DNA of 64,000 bases from Sporosarcina ureilytica. GTDB lineage: Bacteria > Bacillota > Bacilli > Bacillales_A > Planococcaceae. The DNA is taken from assembly GCF_001753205.1 (NCBI RefSeq), contig NZ_CP017560.1:2542001-2606000 (forward strand), read 5' to 3'. Position 1 is the stretch's first letter. Every line of letters begins with the position of its first letter. Below, piece after piece: positions 10,014-18,850 of this stretch. Under the pieces are notes generated by a model. That model was not told where the DNA came from and did no database searches. It saw only the letters and a program-made list of their open reading frames with translations. The position numbers and the translations under genes were made by a program.

Positions 10014-10052
10014 AAAAAGTAGCGGGGAAGGAAGATGCTCCCGCTACTTTGA
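10014..10052 (-). terminator. Intrinsic terminator after recG
   Basis: Minus-strand stem AAAGTAGCGGG / CCCGCTACTTT followed by a T tract. It lies between the recG stop and the fapR promoter and separates the two transcription units. Confidence 0.85.
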
Positions 10053-10119
10053 ATCGTTTTATAAATCTACCTATCTTCCATAATCAAACGCACATACAGA
10101 GGTTCGATACAGTGAATTA

Positions 10120-12168
10120 TCAGTCCATTCGATCGGCACTTAAAGCGCCTGACTGTTCTAGAAGTCCCCTTAGCACACCGTATTCCTCTGCACGCCAAAA
10201 CTCTTCTGATGCTAGAAGTTGTTCAGCGTCTTTCCTCGCTGTATCAAGCGCCCGGTAATCATGAACGAGATCTGCCATTTTAAATTCTGGGAGTCCACTT
10301 TGCTTTTTACCGAAAAAGTCACCGGCCCCTCTTAATTCAAGGTCCTTTTCAGCTAAAACAAATCCATCATTTGTTTCTGTCATCGAATGCATTCGTTCTT
10401 TACCTTCTTCTGTCTTTGGATCTGCTAAAAGCACACAATAAGATTGTTCAGCGCCTCGCCCGACACGTCCTCTTAATTGGTGGAGTTGGGATAAACCAAA
10501 GCGCGTTGCATCATAAATTAACATAAATGTTGCATTCGGAACGTTTACGCCTACTTCAACAACTGTTGTTGAAACTAGGACATCAATCGCACCTTCGCTA
10601 AACTCACGCATAATCTGTTCTTTTTCGTCTGGATGAAGACGCCCATGCATGAGGCCAACTTTAAATCTGCCTTGAAAATATACCGATAATTGGTTATATA
10701 CATCGACAGCATTTTGCACATCAAGTTTGTCGGATTCTTCAATAAGCGGACAAATCACGTACGCTTGGCGCCCCTTTTGCAATTCACCTGCCATTTTTCT
10801 CAAAACTGGCTGTAAAGCATCTTCTTTCAACCAATGCGTTTCAATTTCTTTTCTACCAGCCGGCAATTCATCCAATACCGATACATCCATTTCACCATAA
10901 GCCGTAATGGCTAATGTTCGTGGTATCGGCGTGGCAGTCATAAAGAGCACATCGGGGTCAATCCCTTTTTCACGAAGAACACGACGTTGTTCGACACCAA
11001 ATCGATGCTGCTCGTCTGTAATGACAAACCCTAAGTTTTTAAAAATAACATCTGGTTGAATAAGCGCATGCGTACCAATCAACAAATCAATTTTTCCTTC
11101 TTCCAGCATTTCCAGAAGTTGCTTTCGTGCTTTTCCTTTTGTTGAACCTGATAAAAATGCAACGGATACATTAAATGGTTCTAGCCATTCCGCAAGAGAA
11201 GTTGCATGTTGTTCTGCTAAAATTTCTGTCGGGGCCATCATCGCACCTTGAAAACCAGCAGTAATGGCTGCATAAAGACCTATTGCCGCAACAACTGTTT
11301 TTCCTGAACCTACATCTCCTTGAAGAAGTCGATTCATTCGCACTTCGCTCTTTAATTCAGCGCAAAGTTCATTCACAACTCTTTTTTGTGCATTCGTTAA
11401 TTCAAATGGCAACGATGCGATAAACTTTTTCACTTTATCAAGATCGTAGTTTATCGGCATGCCTTTTTCCGCTTCTTTTCTTACCTTCTTCATCGCTTGC
11501 ATTTTCATTTGAAATAAAAGTAATTCCTCATAGACAAAGCGTCTTCTTGCGTGTTTCATTTGTGCAGGACTTTCAGGAAAATGAATCATTTCCAGTGCCT
11601 GTTTTATTTTCGGTAATTTGTACGCTTCAAGTAGTCCAGCTGGCAATGACTCTTCAAATTCATCTCCAATACTATCTAGCGCACTTCTCATAAACCGTCT
11701 GAAAGTTTTTTGATGCATGGCACCTTTCAAGCTATAAATAGGTTCGAAATTTGATTGTTCATCTTTTGGACCTACCGAAAAATTGCTTACGTTAATTGTT
11801 TGTCGACCACGGTCCCATTTTCCAGTTACCGTCACAGTATTGCCCGGCATCATTCGGTCTTTTAAATAATGTTGATTAAAAAAGACTGCTCTTACGAGAT
11901 GTCTTCCTGCAAGTAACCTAACTTCTAGGCGGGACCGTTTATTTCCAAAAAATTGAACGGAAGGCTCACTTTCGACCCTTCCTTCAACCGTCACTCTTTC
12001 GTTATGTGGTGTTTCAGCTAAATCTTTTAATGTAAAATCATCATGCCGATACGGGAATGTCATAATTAAATCTGAAATTGTGAAAATGCCCAGTTTTTCA
12101 AGTTGCTCGCTCGCCTTTTGCCCAATCCCTTTAATCGTTTTTACATCATGATGAAGGATTGTGGTCAC
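10120..12168 (-). CDS. recG: ATP-dependent DNA helicase RecG
   Basis: 682-residue superfamily 2 helicase that remodels stalled replication forks and branched recombination intermediates. An N-terminal wedge/OB domain (VTVEGRVESEP) is followed by the helicase core: GDVGSGKT (Walker A), DEQHRFG (DExH), FMTATPIPRT, and the C-terminal QLRGRVGRG motif. I chose the GTG at 12166-12168 (AAAGG 7 bases upstream). This gives exactly the B. subtilis length, whereas a longer open frame to 12297 runs deep into sdaAA. With this start it overlaps sdaAA by 23 bases. Confidence 0.95.
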   Translation of the reverse strand: MTTILHHDVKTIKGIGQKASEQLEKLGIFTISDLIMTFPYRHDDFTLKDLAETPHNERVTVEGRVESEPSVQFFGNKRSRLEVRLLAGRHLVRAVFFNQHYLKDRMMPGNTVTVTGKWDRGRQTINVSNFSVGPKDEQSNFEPIYSLKGAMHQKTFRRFMRSALDSIGDEFEESLPAGLLEAYKLPKIKQALEMIHFPESPAQMKHARRRFVYEELLLFQMKMQAMKKVRKEAEKGMPINYDLDKVKKFIASLPFELTNAQKRVVNELCAELKSEVRMNRLLQGDVGSGKTVVAAIGLYAAITAGFQGAMMAPTEILAEQHATSLAEWLEPFNVSVAFLSGSTKGKARKQLLEMLEEGKIDLLIGTHALIQPDVIFKNLGFVITDEQHRFGVEQRRVLREKGIDPDVLFMTATPIPRTLAITAYGEMDVSVLDELPAGRKEIETHWLKEDALQPVLRKMAGELQKGRQAYVICPLIEESDKLDVQNAVDVYNQLSVYFQGRFKVGLMHGRLHPDEKEQIMREFSEGAIDVLVSTTVVEVGVNVPNATFMLIYDATRFGLSQLHQLRGRVGRGAEQSYCVLLADPKTEEGKERMHSMTETNDGFVLAEKDLELRGAGDFFGKKQSGLPEFKMADLVHDYRALDTARKDAEQLLASEEFWRAEEYGVLRGLLEQSGALSADRMD

Positions 12169-13057
12169 TGCTTGCCTTTGTCCCACCAAATATTTTTGCT
12201 TCCAATGCCTTTCCAGTTGGTGTTGTGGCGAGTCCCCCTTTGGCAGTTTCCCGTAAAGCTGACGGCATAGATTGTCCGATTCGGTGCATTGCATCAATTA
12301 CTTCGTCTGTTGGAATACGACTCACAACGCCAGCAAGTGCCATATCCGCTCCGACAAGCGCTTTTGCAGCCCCCATCGCGTTTCGTTTCACACATGGCAC
12401 TTCAACGAGCCCTGCAACCGGATCGCAAACGAGCCCGAGCATGTTTTTCATGACAATAGAGAAAGCTTCTGCACTTTGCTGTGGTGTTCCCCCTGCCATT
12501 TCAACGATTGCAGCAGCGGCCATAGAAGCTGCCGACCCTGTTTCTGCTTGACATCCGCCCGCCGCACCTGAAATAGACGCATTATTTGCTACAACAAATC
12601 CAAATGCACCTGTTGTAAATAAATAATTGAGCATCTGCTCTCTCGTCGGATTCAATTTATCTATTACTGCAAATAGCGTTCCGGGTACGATACCCGCCGC
12701 TCCCGCAGTTGGTGTTGCACAAATTGTTCCCATCGCCGCATTTACTTCATTTGTTGCGACCGCTTTACTCACAGCATCTAATATTAAATCGCCTGATAAG
12801 GACTTGCCAGAAGCCATATATTTTTGAATTAAAACAGCATCCCCGCCAGTTAAACCTGACGTGGACTGAACGCCTTGCAAACCTTTTTCAACAGCTTCTT
12901 CCATTACCGTTAAATTATTATCCATTTGCGCAATAATTTCTTCACGTGTTCGTCGTGACAGAAGCATTTCCTGTTCTATCATAATTTCCGAAATCGGCTT
13001 TTTACTTGATTCCGCTAAGGCGACTAGTTCTTTTACAGATTTGAATAATACTTCCAT
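12146..13057 (-). CDS. sdaAA: L-serine dehydratase, alpha subunit
   Basis: 303-residue iron-sulfur subunit of the two-subunit L-serine deaminase, which converts serine to pyruvate and ammonia. The cysteine-containing segments typical of the 4Fe-4S site are present (GGCQAETGSAA, LGLVCDPVAGLVEVPC). The start ATG has AAGGAGGG about 6 bases upstream and follows sdaAB by 12 bases. The 3' end overlaps recG. Confidence 0.95.
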   Translation of the reverse strand: MEVLFKSVKELVALAESSKKPISEIMIEQEMLLSRRTREEIIAQMDNNLTVMEEAVEKGLQGVQSTSGLTGGDAVLIQKYMASGKSLSGDLILDAVSKAVATNEVNAAMGTICATPTAGAAGIVPGTLFAVIDKLNPTREQMLNYLFTTGAFGFVVANNASISGAAGGCQAETGSAASMAAAAIVEMAGGTPQQSAEAFSIVMKNMLGLVCDPVAGLVEVPCVKRNAMGAAKALVGADMALAGVVSRIPTDEVIDAMHRIGQSMPSALRETAKGGLATTPTGKALEAKIFGGTKASSDHNPSS

Positions 13058-13069
13058 GTCAATCCCTCC

Positions 13070-13732
13070 TTATTCCGCTATCGTAGAGACTTGCGTGATA
13101 TGCGGCAACCCTCTTAATTCATTAATAATATCGTCATCTATTAATTGATCGACTTCAATGACCATTAAAGCCATTTTTCCTTTTTCTTTTCTGCCAACTT
13201 CCATATGTGCAATATTAACGCCTCGTTTAGCAAGTGCATTGGCAACACTCGCAATGAGTCCCGCTCGATCTTGGTGAACTACGAGCAGTGCAGGATAATT
13301 TCCTGAAAGTCTTAACGGGAAACCATTTAACTCGACAACTTCCATTTTTCCACCGCCAATTGAAATCCCCGTTAATTCCATGACACTGTTTTCATCGCCA
13401 ATTACAATTTTCGCAGTATTTGGATGTTCCATTTCTTCCTCTTCAGGAATAAACTCAAATGTAAAGCCAGCTTTCTTTGCATCTTCAAATGCTGTCTTTA
13501 TTCGTTCATCAAATGTATCGTAATCCATTAATCCGCCAATAATCGCGACATCTGTCCCATGACCTTTATATGTCTCTGCAAATGAACCATATAAATATAT
13601 TTTTGCCCATTCCGGCTGCCTTCCAAATAAAGTTCTTGCAACACGGCCAATCCTTGCCGCACCTGCCGTATGAGATGACGATGGTCCAATCATGACTGGC
13701 CCAATAATATCGAATACTGATCTAAACTTCAT
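13070..13732 (-). CDS. sdaAB: L-serine dehydratase, beta subunit
   Basis: 220-residue partner of SdaAA. The N-terminal half carries the SSHTAGAARIG motif of the serine dehydratase beta fold. The C-terminal ~75 residues (PALLVVHQDRAGLIASVANALAKRGVNIAHMEV) form an ACT domain, probably serine-sensing. The ATG has AAGGGGG about 10 bases upstream. The preceding 177-base gap holds the terminator of yloV, so the serine dehydratase genes probably have their own promoter, which I could not assign. Confidence 0.95.
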   Translation of the reverse strand: MKFRSVFDIIGPVMIGPSSSHTAGAARIGRVARTLFGRQPEWAKIYLYGSFAETYKGHGTDVAIIGGLMDYDTFDERIKTAFEDAKKAGFTFEFIPEEEEMEHPNTAKIVIGDENSVMELTGISIGGGKMEVVELNGFPLRLSGNYPALLVVHQDRAGLIASVANALAKRGVNIAHMEVGRKEKGKMALMVIEVDQLIDDDIINELRGLPHITQVSTIAE

Positions 13733-13831
13733 GTTTCATACCCCCTTCTACTGCACTTAATTCTATTTTACACGAATAAATGGTCTATGCCAAAATACTT
13801 TTTACGTTAAATACTTCTTGAAATGAAGGAG

Positions 13832-13878
13832 AAAAAGTAGAGTAAAGAATTTGTTAGAATTCCCTACTCTACTTTTAT
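13832..13878 (-). terminator. Intrinsic terminator after yloV
   Basis: Stem AAAGTAGAGTA / TACTCTACTTT with internal AATT pairing, followed by T residues on the minus strand. The hairpin is symmetric, so it could also act on the plus strand. Confidence 0.8.
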
Positions 13879-13909
13879 TTTAGCTTCTGAAAAACCAATG
13901 ACGCCTATT

Positions 13910-15559
13910 TTATTCCACAGAAATGATATATGGATATAATGGTTGTTTTCCATTATATACTTCAACATCGACATGGTCGAAGTGCTCGTCTATATAGTTT
14001 TCGATGTGTGTTGCTTCTTCCTCGCTCACATCTTCACCATATAATACTGTAATAATTTCAGATTCTTCATCAATAATCTTTTGTAATAGAGACTTTGTTA
14101 CTTCTTCTAATAAAGGATTCGTCGTAACAATTTTGCCGCTATTAATTCCCATGAAGGCACCTTTTTTAATATCAATGCCATCAATTGTAGTGTCACGAAC
14201 TGCGTATGTCACTTGAGCTGTTTTCACATATGAAGCAGCTTCAATCATTGCATTTTTATTTACTTCAACATCAGCTTCCGGATTAAATGCTAATATTGCT
14301 GAAAGACCTTCGGGAACCGTCGTAGTAGGTACAACCGCTGCTTCGATACCTAGATGTTCTGCCGCTTGTTCCGCTGCCATTACGATATTTTTATTGTTCG
14401 GCAAAATAAGAACTCTTTCCGCACCAACACCTTCAATCGCTTTAACGATGTCTTGAGTTGAAGGATTCATCGTTTGGCCACCTTCAATGACGACTGAAGC
14501 TCCGACACTCTTTAATAATTCAGCAATACCCGTCCCCATCGCTACAGTAACAACGGCATAAGGATGCTTTTCTTTTTTGTCATTTGCTTTCTTTCCTACA
14601 ATGTCTTCGTGTTGCTGTCGCATATTTTCAATCTTCATATTGATAAGTGAACCGTACTTTTGGCTGAATGTTAGGACATCGCCCGGTGTTTCTGAATGAA
14701 TATGTACTTTTGCAATTTCGTCATCAGAAATTACCAGCAAGGAGTCTCCAAATTCACTTAGTTCTTGACGGTATTCTCCCTCATCAAAAGGATTTTCAAT
14801 AAGTTTTTCGGGCTCAAACTTTACCATGAACTCGGTACAATAGCCGTAAATAATATCATCTGTACTCATAAAGTCTTGAACACTTTGATGATGCGCCGCA
14901 TTCACAAGCTCATCCATAGATTGGACATCTGTTCTAACTGGTAACTCTTCACCTTTCAGACAAGCCAGAAACCCTTCATAAACGTAAACGAGACCTTGAC
15001 CGCCACTGTCAACAACCCCAACTTCCTTCAATACAGCGAGTAGTTCAGGTGTACGTTCGAGGGAGGCTTTCGCTTCAGCTACGACGGTTTCCATCACTTC
15101 AATGACATCATCTGTGGAATTCGCTTTTTCTACTGCCGCATTCGCTGCATCTTTTGCAACTGTTAAGATTGTTCCCTCGACAGGCTTCATAACAGCCTTA
15201 TAAGCCGTTTCGACTCCGTATTTTAATGCTTCTGCAAATTTCTTTCCGTCAATCTCTGCTTCTTCTTCTATTGCTTTTCCGAATCCTCGGAACAATTGAG
15301 AAAGAATAACGCCTGAGTTTCCACGCGCGCCCATTAATAAGCCTTTTGAAAGGGCTTCTGCCGTTTCGCCAATATGTTCGACTGTATTAGCTTCAATTTC
15401 TTTAGCTCCTGATGACATGGACAAATTCATATTCGTCCCTGTATCTCCGTCCGGAACTGGGAAAACGTTAAGCGAATCAACGTAATCCGCATTTTCATAA
15501 AGGTGATGGGCACCGAGCTTCACCATTTCTGAAAATTTCACTCCATCAATAAACTTCAT
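13910..15559 (-). CDS. fakA: DAK2-domain fatty acid kinase subunit FakA (YloV)
   Basis: 549-residue protein. The N-terminal DhaL-type ATP-binding domain (residues ~1-205) contains NVFPVPDGDTGTNMNLS near residue 33 and ARGNSGVILSQLF. The middle and C-terminal DegV-related parts match FakA/YloV. In the fatty acid kinase system FakA phosphorylates fatty acids held by FakB proteins (none in this window), feeding acyl-phosphate to the PlsX/PlsY pathway. That fits the lipid genes 5-7 kb away. It lies 18 bases after yloU. The name rests on the family; the B. subtilis name is yloV. Confidence 0.9.
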   Translation of the reverse strand: MKFIDGVKFSEMVKLGAHHLYENADYVDSLNVFPVPDGDTGTNMNLSMSSGAKEIEANTVEHIGETAEALSKGLLMGARGNSGVILSQLFRGFGKAIEEEAEIDGKKFAEALKYGVETAYKAVMKPVEGTILTVAKDAANAAVEKANSTDDVIEVMETVVAEAKASLERTPELLAVLKEVGVVDSGGQGLVYVYEGFLACLKGEELPVRTDVQSMDELVNAAHHQSVQDFMSTDDIIYGYCTEFMVKFEPEKLIENPFDEGEYRQELSEFGDSLLVISDDEIAKVHIHSETPGDVLTFSQKYGSLINMKIENMRQQHEDIVGKKANDKKEKHPYAVVTVAMGTGIAELLKSVGASVVIEGGQTMNPSTQDIVKAIEGVGAERVLILPNNKNIVMAAEQAAEHLGIEAAVVPTTTVPEGLSAILAFNPEADVEVNKNAMIEAASYVKTAQVTYAVRDTTIDGIDIKKGAFMGINSGKIVTTNPLLEEVTKSLLQKIIDEESEIITVLYGEDVSEEEATHIENYIDEHFDHVDVEVYNGKQPLYPYIISVE

Positions 15560-15577
15560 TACTAAAAATTCCTCCTT

Positions 15578-15940
15578 CTAAAAGTTCGTCACACGGACTC
15601 CCTGAACGAAAATGTTAATTGACTTAACACTAAGACCTACTGTTTTTTTCAATGTATATTTTACTTTCGATTGAACTTGGTACGCAACTTCGGAAATTTT
15701 AGTGCCGTATCCAACAATGACATGCACATCAATATGTGTATCCTCACCAATATTACGGACAATCACACCGCGCGCAAAGTTTTCTTTCCGCAATATTTCT
15801 GTCAACCCATCTCGAATCTGATGTCTAGACGCCATTCCTACAATTCCATAACATTCAATTGATGCTTCACCTACGATTTGGGCAATTACATCATTTGTAA
15901 TATCAATCTTGCCATATTCATTCTTTACTTCGATTGACAT
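15578..15940 (-). CDS. yloU: Asp23/Gls24 family envelope stress protein YloU
   Basis: 120-residue Asp23-family protein (IEVKNEYGKIDITNDVIAQI; GIVGMASRHQIRDGL; VDVHVIVGYG-like segment). Members are membrane-associated or cytoplasmic proteins of uncertain biochemical role. The yloU-yloV pairing downstream of divergent rpmB is conserved in Bacillales. The 219-base gap to rpmB must hold two divergent promoters. A TACAAT-like -10 is visible for yloU at about 15,977-15,982, but I found no convincing -35. Confidence 0.88.
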   Translation of the reverse strand: MSIEVKNEYGKIDITNDVIAQIVGEASIECYGIVGMASRHQIRDGLTEILRKENFARGVIVRNIGEDTHIDVHVIVGYGTKISEVAYQVQSKVKYTLKKTVGLSVKSINIFVQGVRVTNF

Positions 15941-16070
15941 AAATATGTCCCCCCCGCATCATTTTTTCGTTCACCCTATTGTACTATACCCGACTTTATA
16001 ATAAAAGAAATGATATTGCATATCCCATTTGATGTAAAGAACATTTACTTGAAAGACCTGTCAAAATTAG

Positions 16071-16099
16071 TTGCTATTGCCTTTACTTTATGATAAATT
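16071..16099 (+). promoter_or_regulatory. Candidate promoter of rpmB
   Basis: Plus-strand TTGCTA (16071-16076), 17-base spacer, TAAATT (16094-16099), about 60 bases before the rpmB start. The match is moderate. Confidence 0.4.
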
Positions 16100-16159
16100 A
16101 AGTTGTATGCAAATTAATGAGTGCATCATTGAATCTTCATAAACGAGGAGGTAACAAAT

Positions 16160-16348
16160 ATGTCTAAACAATGTGTAATTACTGGCCGTAAAGCTGGTGT
16201 TGGTAACACGCGTTCACACGCATTAAACTCAAGCAGACGTAAATGGGGTGCGAACCTTCAAAAAGTACGCATTCTTGTTAACGGAAAACCTAAACGTGTT
16301 TGGGTATCTGCAAGAGCACTAAAATCTGGTAAAGTACAACGCGTATAA
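16160..16348 (+). CDS. rpmB: 50S ribosomal protein L28
   Basis: 62-residue basic ribosomal protein with the family start [20 protein letters not shown] and the NLQKVRI core. It has a single pair-less CxxC pattern, so it is the zinc-free form. The ribosome binding site GAGGAGGT is about 9 bases upstream. It is one of only two plus-strand genes in the window, transcribed divergently from yloU, as in B. subtilis. Confidence 0.97.
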   Translation: MSKQCVITGRKAGVGNTRSHALNSSRRKWGANLQKVRILVNGKPKRVWVSARALKSGKVQRV

Positions 16349-16457
16349 TCTACAAAGAGAAAGTACAAAATGTTCTAAGCGAACGCTAATACTTCTTAAA
16401 TAGAAATTCTATATGTAAATTATTCCACTATATCAGATTTTATAGTTGATTTAAAAC

Positions 16458-16500
16458 GTAAAAATGCCAAGCTGAGAAATATCAGCCTGGCATTTTATCA
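16458..16500 (+). terminator. Bidirectional terminator between rpmB and spoVM
   Basis: Stem AATGCCAAGCTGA / TCAGCCTGGCATT with T residues on the plus strand and a T run on the minus strand. It ends rpmB, and in the opposite direction its right arm contains the spoVM stop codon, so it also ends the minus-strand transcript. Confidence 0.85.
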
Positions 16501-16622
16501 TTTTTCCTTCTTTTCTTCTTATTTGAAGCTTGTTTTGGTTTCTCATCCTTTTGGAATACAACCATGCATTTCCTTACAATTCCACTTACAAATTTAGGTA
16601 AAGTAAATGTATAGACGCGCAT
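16482..16622 (-). CDS. spoVM: Stage V sporulation protein SpoVM
   Basis: 46-codon gene found by direct translation. It starts at the ATG at 16620-16622, with AAAGGAG 7 bases upstream. The first 26 residues begin MRVYTFTLPKFVSGIVRKCM and align residue for residue with the 26-residue B. subtilis SpoVM, including Pro9, the helix IVRK and the ending FQKD. SpoVM is an amphipathic helix that recognises the convex forespore membrane and anchors SpoIVA at the start of coat assembly. About 20 further residues, very rich in Lys and Arg, follow before the stop at 16482. The location between thiN and rpmB is the conserved one. Confidence 0.92.
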   Translation of the reverse strand: MRVYTFTLPKFVSGIVRKCMVVFQKDEKPKQASNKKKRRKNDKMPG

Positions 16623-16635
16623 TCTCCCACTCCTT

Positions 16636-17289
16636 TCAAGCATCTGAACTCCTTACCATTAAACATATGCCTTCAAGGAATGAGATAGTACTAACACTTG
16701 TTGCAAGTTCATTACTTGTAAACCTTGTCATACCTAATTCCAGCGTTTCATCAATTGTTTCATATTTAAAACCACTTAACGTTAACCCTCTAACAGTGCC
16801 TTCAAATGCAAAAAAAGACACATAAGGTAAACTTTCATTGTAGATAATTTGATGTTCGGCTGGCTGAAGAATTGTTAATTCATTTTGTCGATTACAAATC
16901 TTGAAGGAGATTTGTGGATGATCCATTTGAAGACGGTAGAGCAATTGTAACGCCGCCGCCATATGATCTAATCTACCGCCGGTAACGCCCGTTAAAACAA
17001 CTTGCTCAGGTTGATAGGAAAGCGCCCGTTCAACTGCAAGTTCCGTATCTGTTTCGTTCTTTTCTGTAAGAAATTCGTCCATTATTTTTACAGCGGATTG
17101 AATTTTTGCATATTCTTCCTTTGATACGGAGTCAAAATCACCGACTGCCTCCTGCGGAACGATTCCTTCCATAAGTAAATGAAGCGCTCCCCTATCTGCA
17201 CCAATAAATACCGTTTCTTCAACTGGAAATTTTGTTAAGTTAACAACTTCCTCTTTCGGTCCACCTGCACAGACAACAGCTAGCTTCAT
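16636..17289 (-). CDS. thiN: Thiamine pyrophosphokinase
   Basis: 217-residue enzyme transferring pyrophosphate from ATP to thiamine. The N-terminal half contains the catalytic acidic patches GADRGALHLL, AVGDFDSVS and NETDTELAVERAL, and GVTGGRLDHMAA follows. A small C-terminal beta-sandwich completes the fold. The start overlaps the rpe stop by 4 bases (ATGA). The order rpe-thiN-spoVM is conserved in Bacillales. Confidence 0.94.
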   Translation of the reverse strand: MKLAVVCAGGPKEEVVNLTKFPVEETVFIGADRGALHLLMEGIVPQEAVGDFDSVSKEEYAKIQSAVKIMDEFLTEKNETDTELAVERALSYQPEQVVLTGVTGGRLDHMAAALQLLYRLQMDHPQISFKICNRQNELTILQPAEHQIIYNESLPYVSFFAFEGTVRGLTLSGFKYETIDETLELGMTRFTSNELATSVSTISFLEGICLMVRSSDA

Positions 17290-17954
17290 CTAATGATGGC
17301 CCCTTCTCCCGCCGCCTTTATCCGTTGTAGGGCTTCTGCTCTATTTTCCTTACCAAATACAGCAGATCCCGCTACCAAAATTGTTGCCCCCGCTTCCACA
17401 CACGGAATAATTGTCTCTTCATCGACACCACCATCAATTTCAATTTCAATTGGCAAATTACGTTCCCTAATTATTGTCGATAATTGTTTTACTTTAGGCA
17501 AGACAGAATGAATGAATTTTTGTCCACCAAAACCTGGATTCACCGTCATAAACAGCACTAAATCAACTTCATCTAACACATGAAGAATCGTTTCAACTGG
17601 TGTATGTGGATTTAATACAACACCTGATTTAACGCCATACGAACGAATGAGTTGAAGCGTACGATGTAAGTGCGGACAAGCTTCAACATGAACCGTTATA
17701 TAATCTGCGCCGGCTTTTACAAATTGCTCAATATAAGCATCCGGGTTTTCAATCATTAAATGAACATCTAATGGTAATTTCGTAACGGGTCTTAACGCTT
17801 CTACAACGAGTGGCCCCATTGTTATATTCGGTACAAAATGTCCGTCCATGACATCGATGTGAATGAGGTCTGCGCCCGCTTTCTCAACTTCGATCACTTC
17901 TTCGGCTAATTTTGAAAAGTCTGCAGCTAAAATTGATGGTGCAATTTTAATCAT
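17286..17954 (-). CDS. rpe: Ribulose-phosphate 3-epimerase
   Basis: 222-residue TIM-barrel enzyme of the pentose phosphate pathway interconverting ribulose-5-phosphate and xylulose-5-phosphate. The motifs HIDVMDGHFVPNITMG, DVHLMIENP, MTVNPGFGGQKF and EIDGGV cover the metal and phosphate sites. Its start overlaps the rsgA stop by one base (TAATG), indicating translational coupling. Confidence 0.97.
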   Translation of the reverse strand: MIKIAPSILAADFSKLAEEVIEVEKAGADLIHIDVMDGHFVPNITMGPLVVEALRPVTKLPLDVHLMIENPDAYIEQFVKAGADYITVHVEACPHLHRTLQLIRSYGVKSGVVLNPHTPVETILHVLDEVDLVLFMTVNPGFGGQKFIHSVLPKVKQLSTIIRERNLPIEIEIDGGVDEETIIPCVEAGATILVAGSAVFGKENRAEALQRIKAAGEGAIIR

Positions 17955-18835
17955 TAGTAATACCTCGGCTTTCGTTCCTTAATTTCTTTTAAAAAATGTA
18001 AATAGTTATGATAACGAAATGGTGCAATCTGTCCAGATTCCACCATTTCCTTAACTGCACAACTTGGTTCATTTTCATGTAAGCAGCCACGGAATTTACA
18101 CGATCTTGACGGTTCATTAAATTCGATGAAGTTACTGGATAACTGCTCTTTTTCGATATGCTCGAATTCCAATGAACTAAATCCTGGCGTATCAGCGACT
18201 AGACCTTCCCCGACCTCTAACAATTCTACATGGCGAGTTGTATGTTTTCCGCGGCCAAGAGCGTCCGATATAGCACCGGTTTTCAACCCTAGCGAAGGAA
18301 GTACCGTGTTGAGTAACGTCGATTTTCCAACACCTGATTGTCCTGCTAATACGGTAACTTTCCCTTTTAATATAGGTTTCAAATCTTCAGGCAGTTGAGG
18401 GTCGTCAATAAAAGAGATGACGACTTGGTAGCCTATTTCCTCATAATATTTGGCTGCTTCTAATACTGAATTTAATTCGCTTTCGCTCGCTAAGTCCTTT
18501 TTCGTTAAGCAGATGATTGGTTCTATGCGGAAAGATTCAATAACAGTAAGGAAACGATCTAGTAAGTGCGTACTAAAATCAGGTTCAACGATTGAAAATA
18601 CGAGTAATGCTTGATCGACATTTGCAATTGGCGGTCGAACAAGCTCGTTTTTTCGTTCATGTACCTCTGTAATCGTCGCATCATTGTCACCGTCAGGTTT
18701 ATAGGTTACAAAATCACCGACTAAAGGATGTATTCCTCTTTTCCTAAAAACTCCTCGACCTTTACATTGCACTAATTTATCATTATTTTGTACGTAATAA
18801 AATCCACTAATTGCTTTTCTAATTTGACCTTCCAG
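17954..18835 (-). CDS. rsgA: Small ribosomal subunit biogenesis GTPase RsgA (probable CTG start)
   Basis: 293-residue circularly permuted GTPase that matures the 30S subunit. An N-terminal OB fold precedes the permuted G motifs: TKKDL (G4), GQSGVGKST (G1), DTPGFSS (G3). The C-terminal zinc knuckle is CKFRGCLHENEPSC. The coding frame extends upstream of the first usual start (GTG 18770-18772). The extra codons match the family N-terminus (EGQIRKAISGFYYV). The only sensible start there is a CTG at 18833-18835, placed 7 bases after GGAGGG; ATA just before it is spaced too closely. It follows prkC by 15 bases, the conserved order. Confidence 0.88.
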   Translation of the reverse strand: MEGQIRKAISGFYYVQNNDKLVQCKGRGVFRKRGIHPLVGDFVTYKPDGDNDATITEVHERKNELVRPPIANVDQALLVFSIVEPDFSTHLLDRFLTVIESFRIEPIICLTKKDLASESELNSVLEAAKYYEEIGYQVVISFIDDPQLPEDLKPILKGKVTVLAGQSGVGKSTLLNTVLPSLGLKTGAISDALGRGKHTTRHVELLEVGEGLVADTPGFSSLEFEHIEKEQLSSNFIEFNEPSRSCKFRGCLHENEPSCAVKEMVESGQIAPFRYHNYLHFLKEIKERKPRYY

Positions 18836-18850
18836 TATTCTTCCCTCCTC

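Noticed and set aside
12169-12297. 43-codon N-terminal extension of RecG over sdaAA
   Set aside because: The GTG at 12166-12168 gives exactly the expected 682 residues, while the extension has no RecG similarity and overlaps sdaAA coding sequence.
12159-12551. 130-codon open frame on the plus strand opposite sdaAA/recG
   Set aside because: It lies wholly antisense to sdaAA, whose motifs are intact, has low-complexity Ser/Ala-rich composition and no ribosome binding site. It is a shadow frame.
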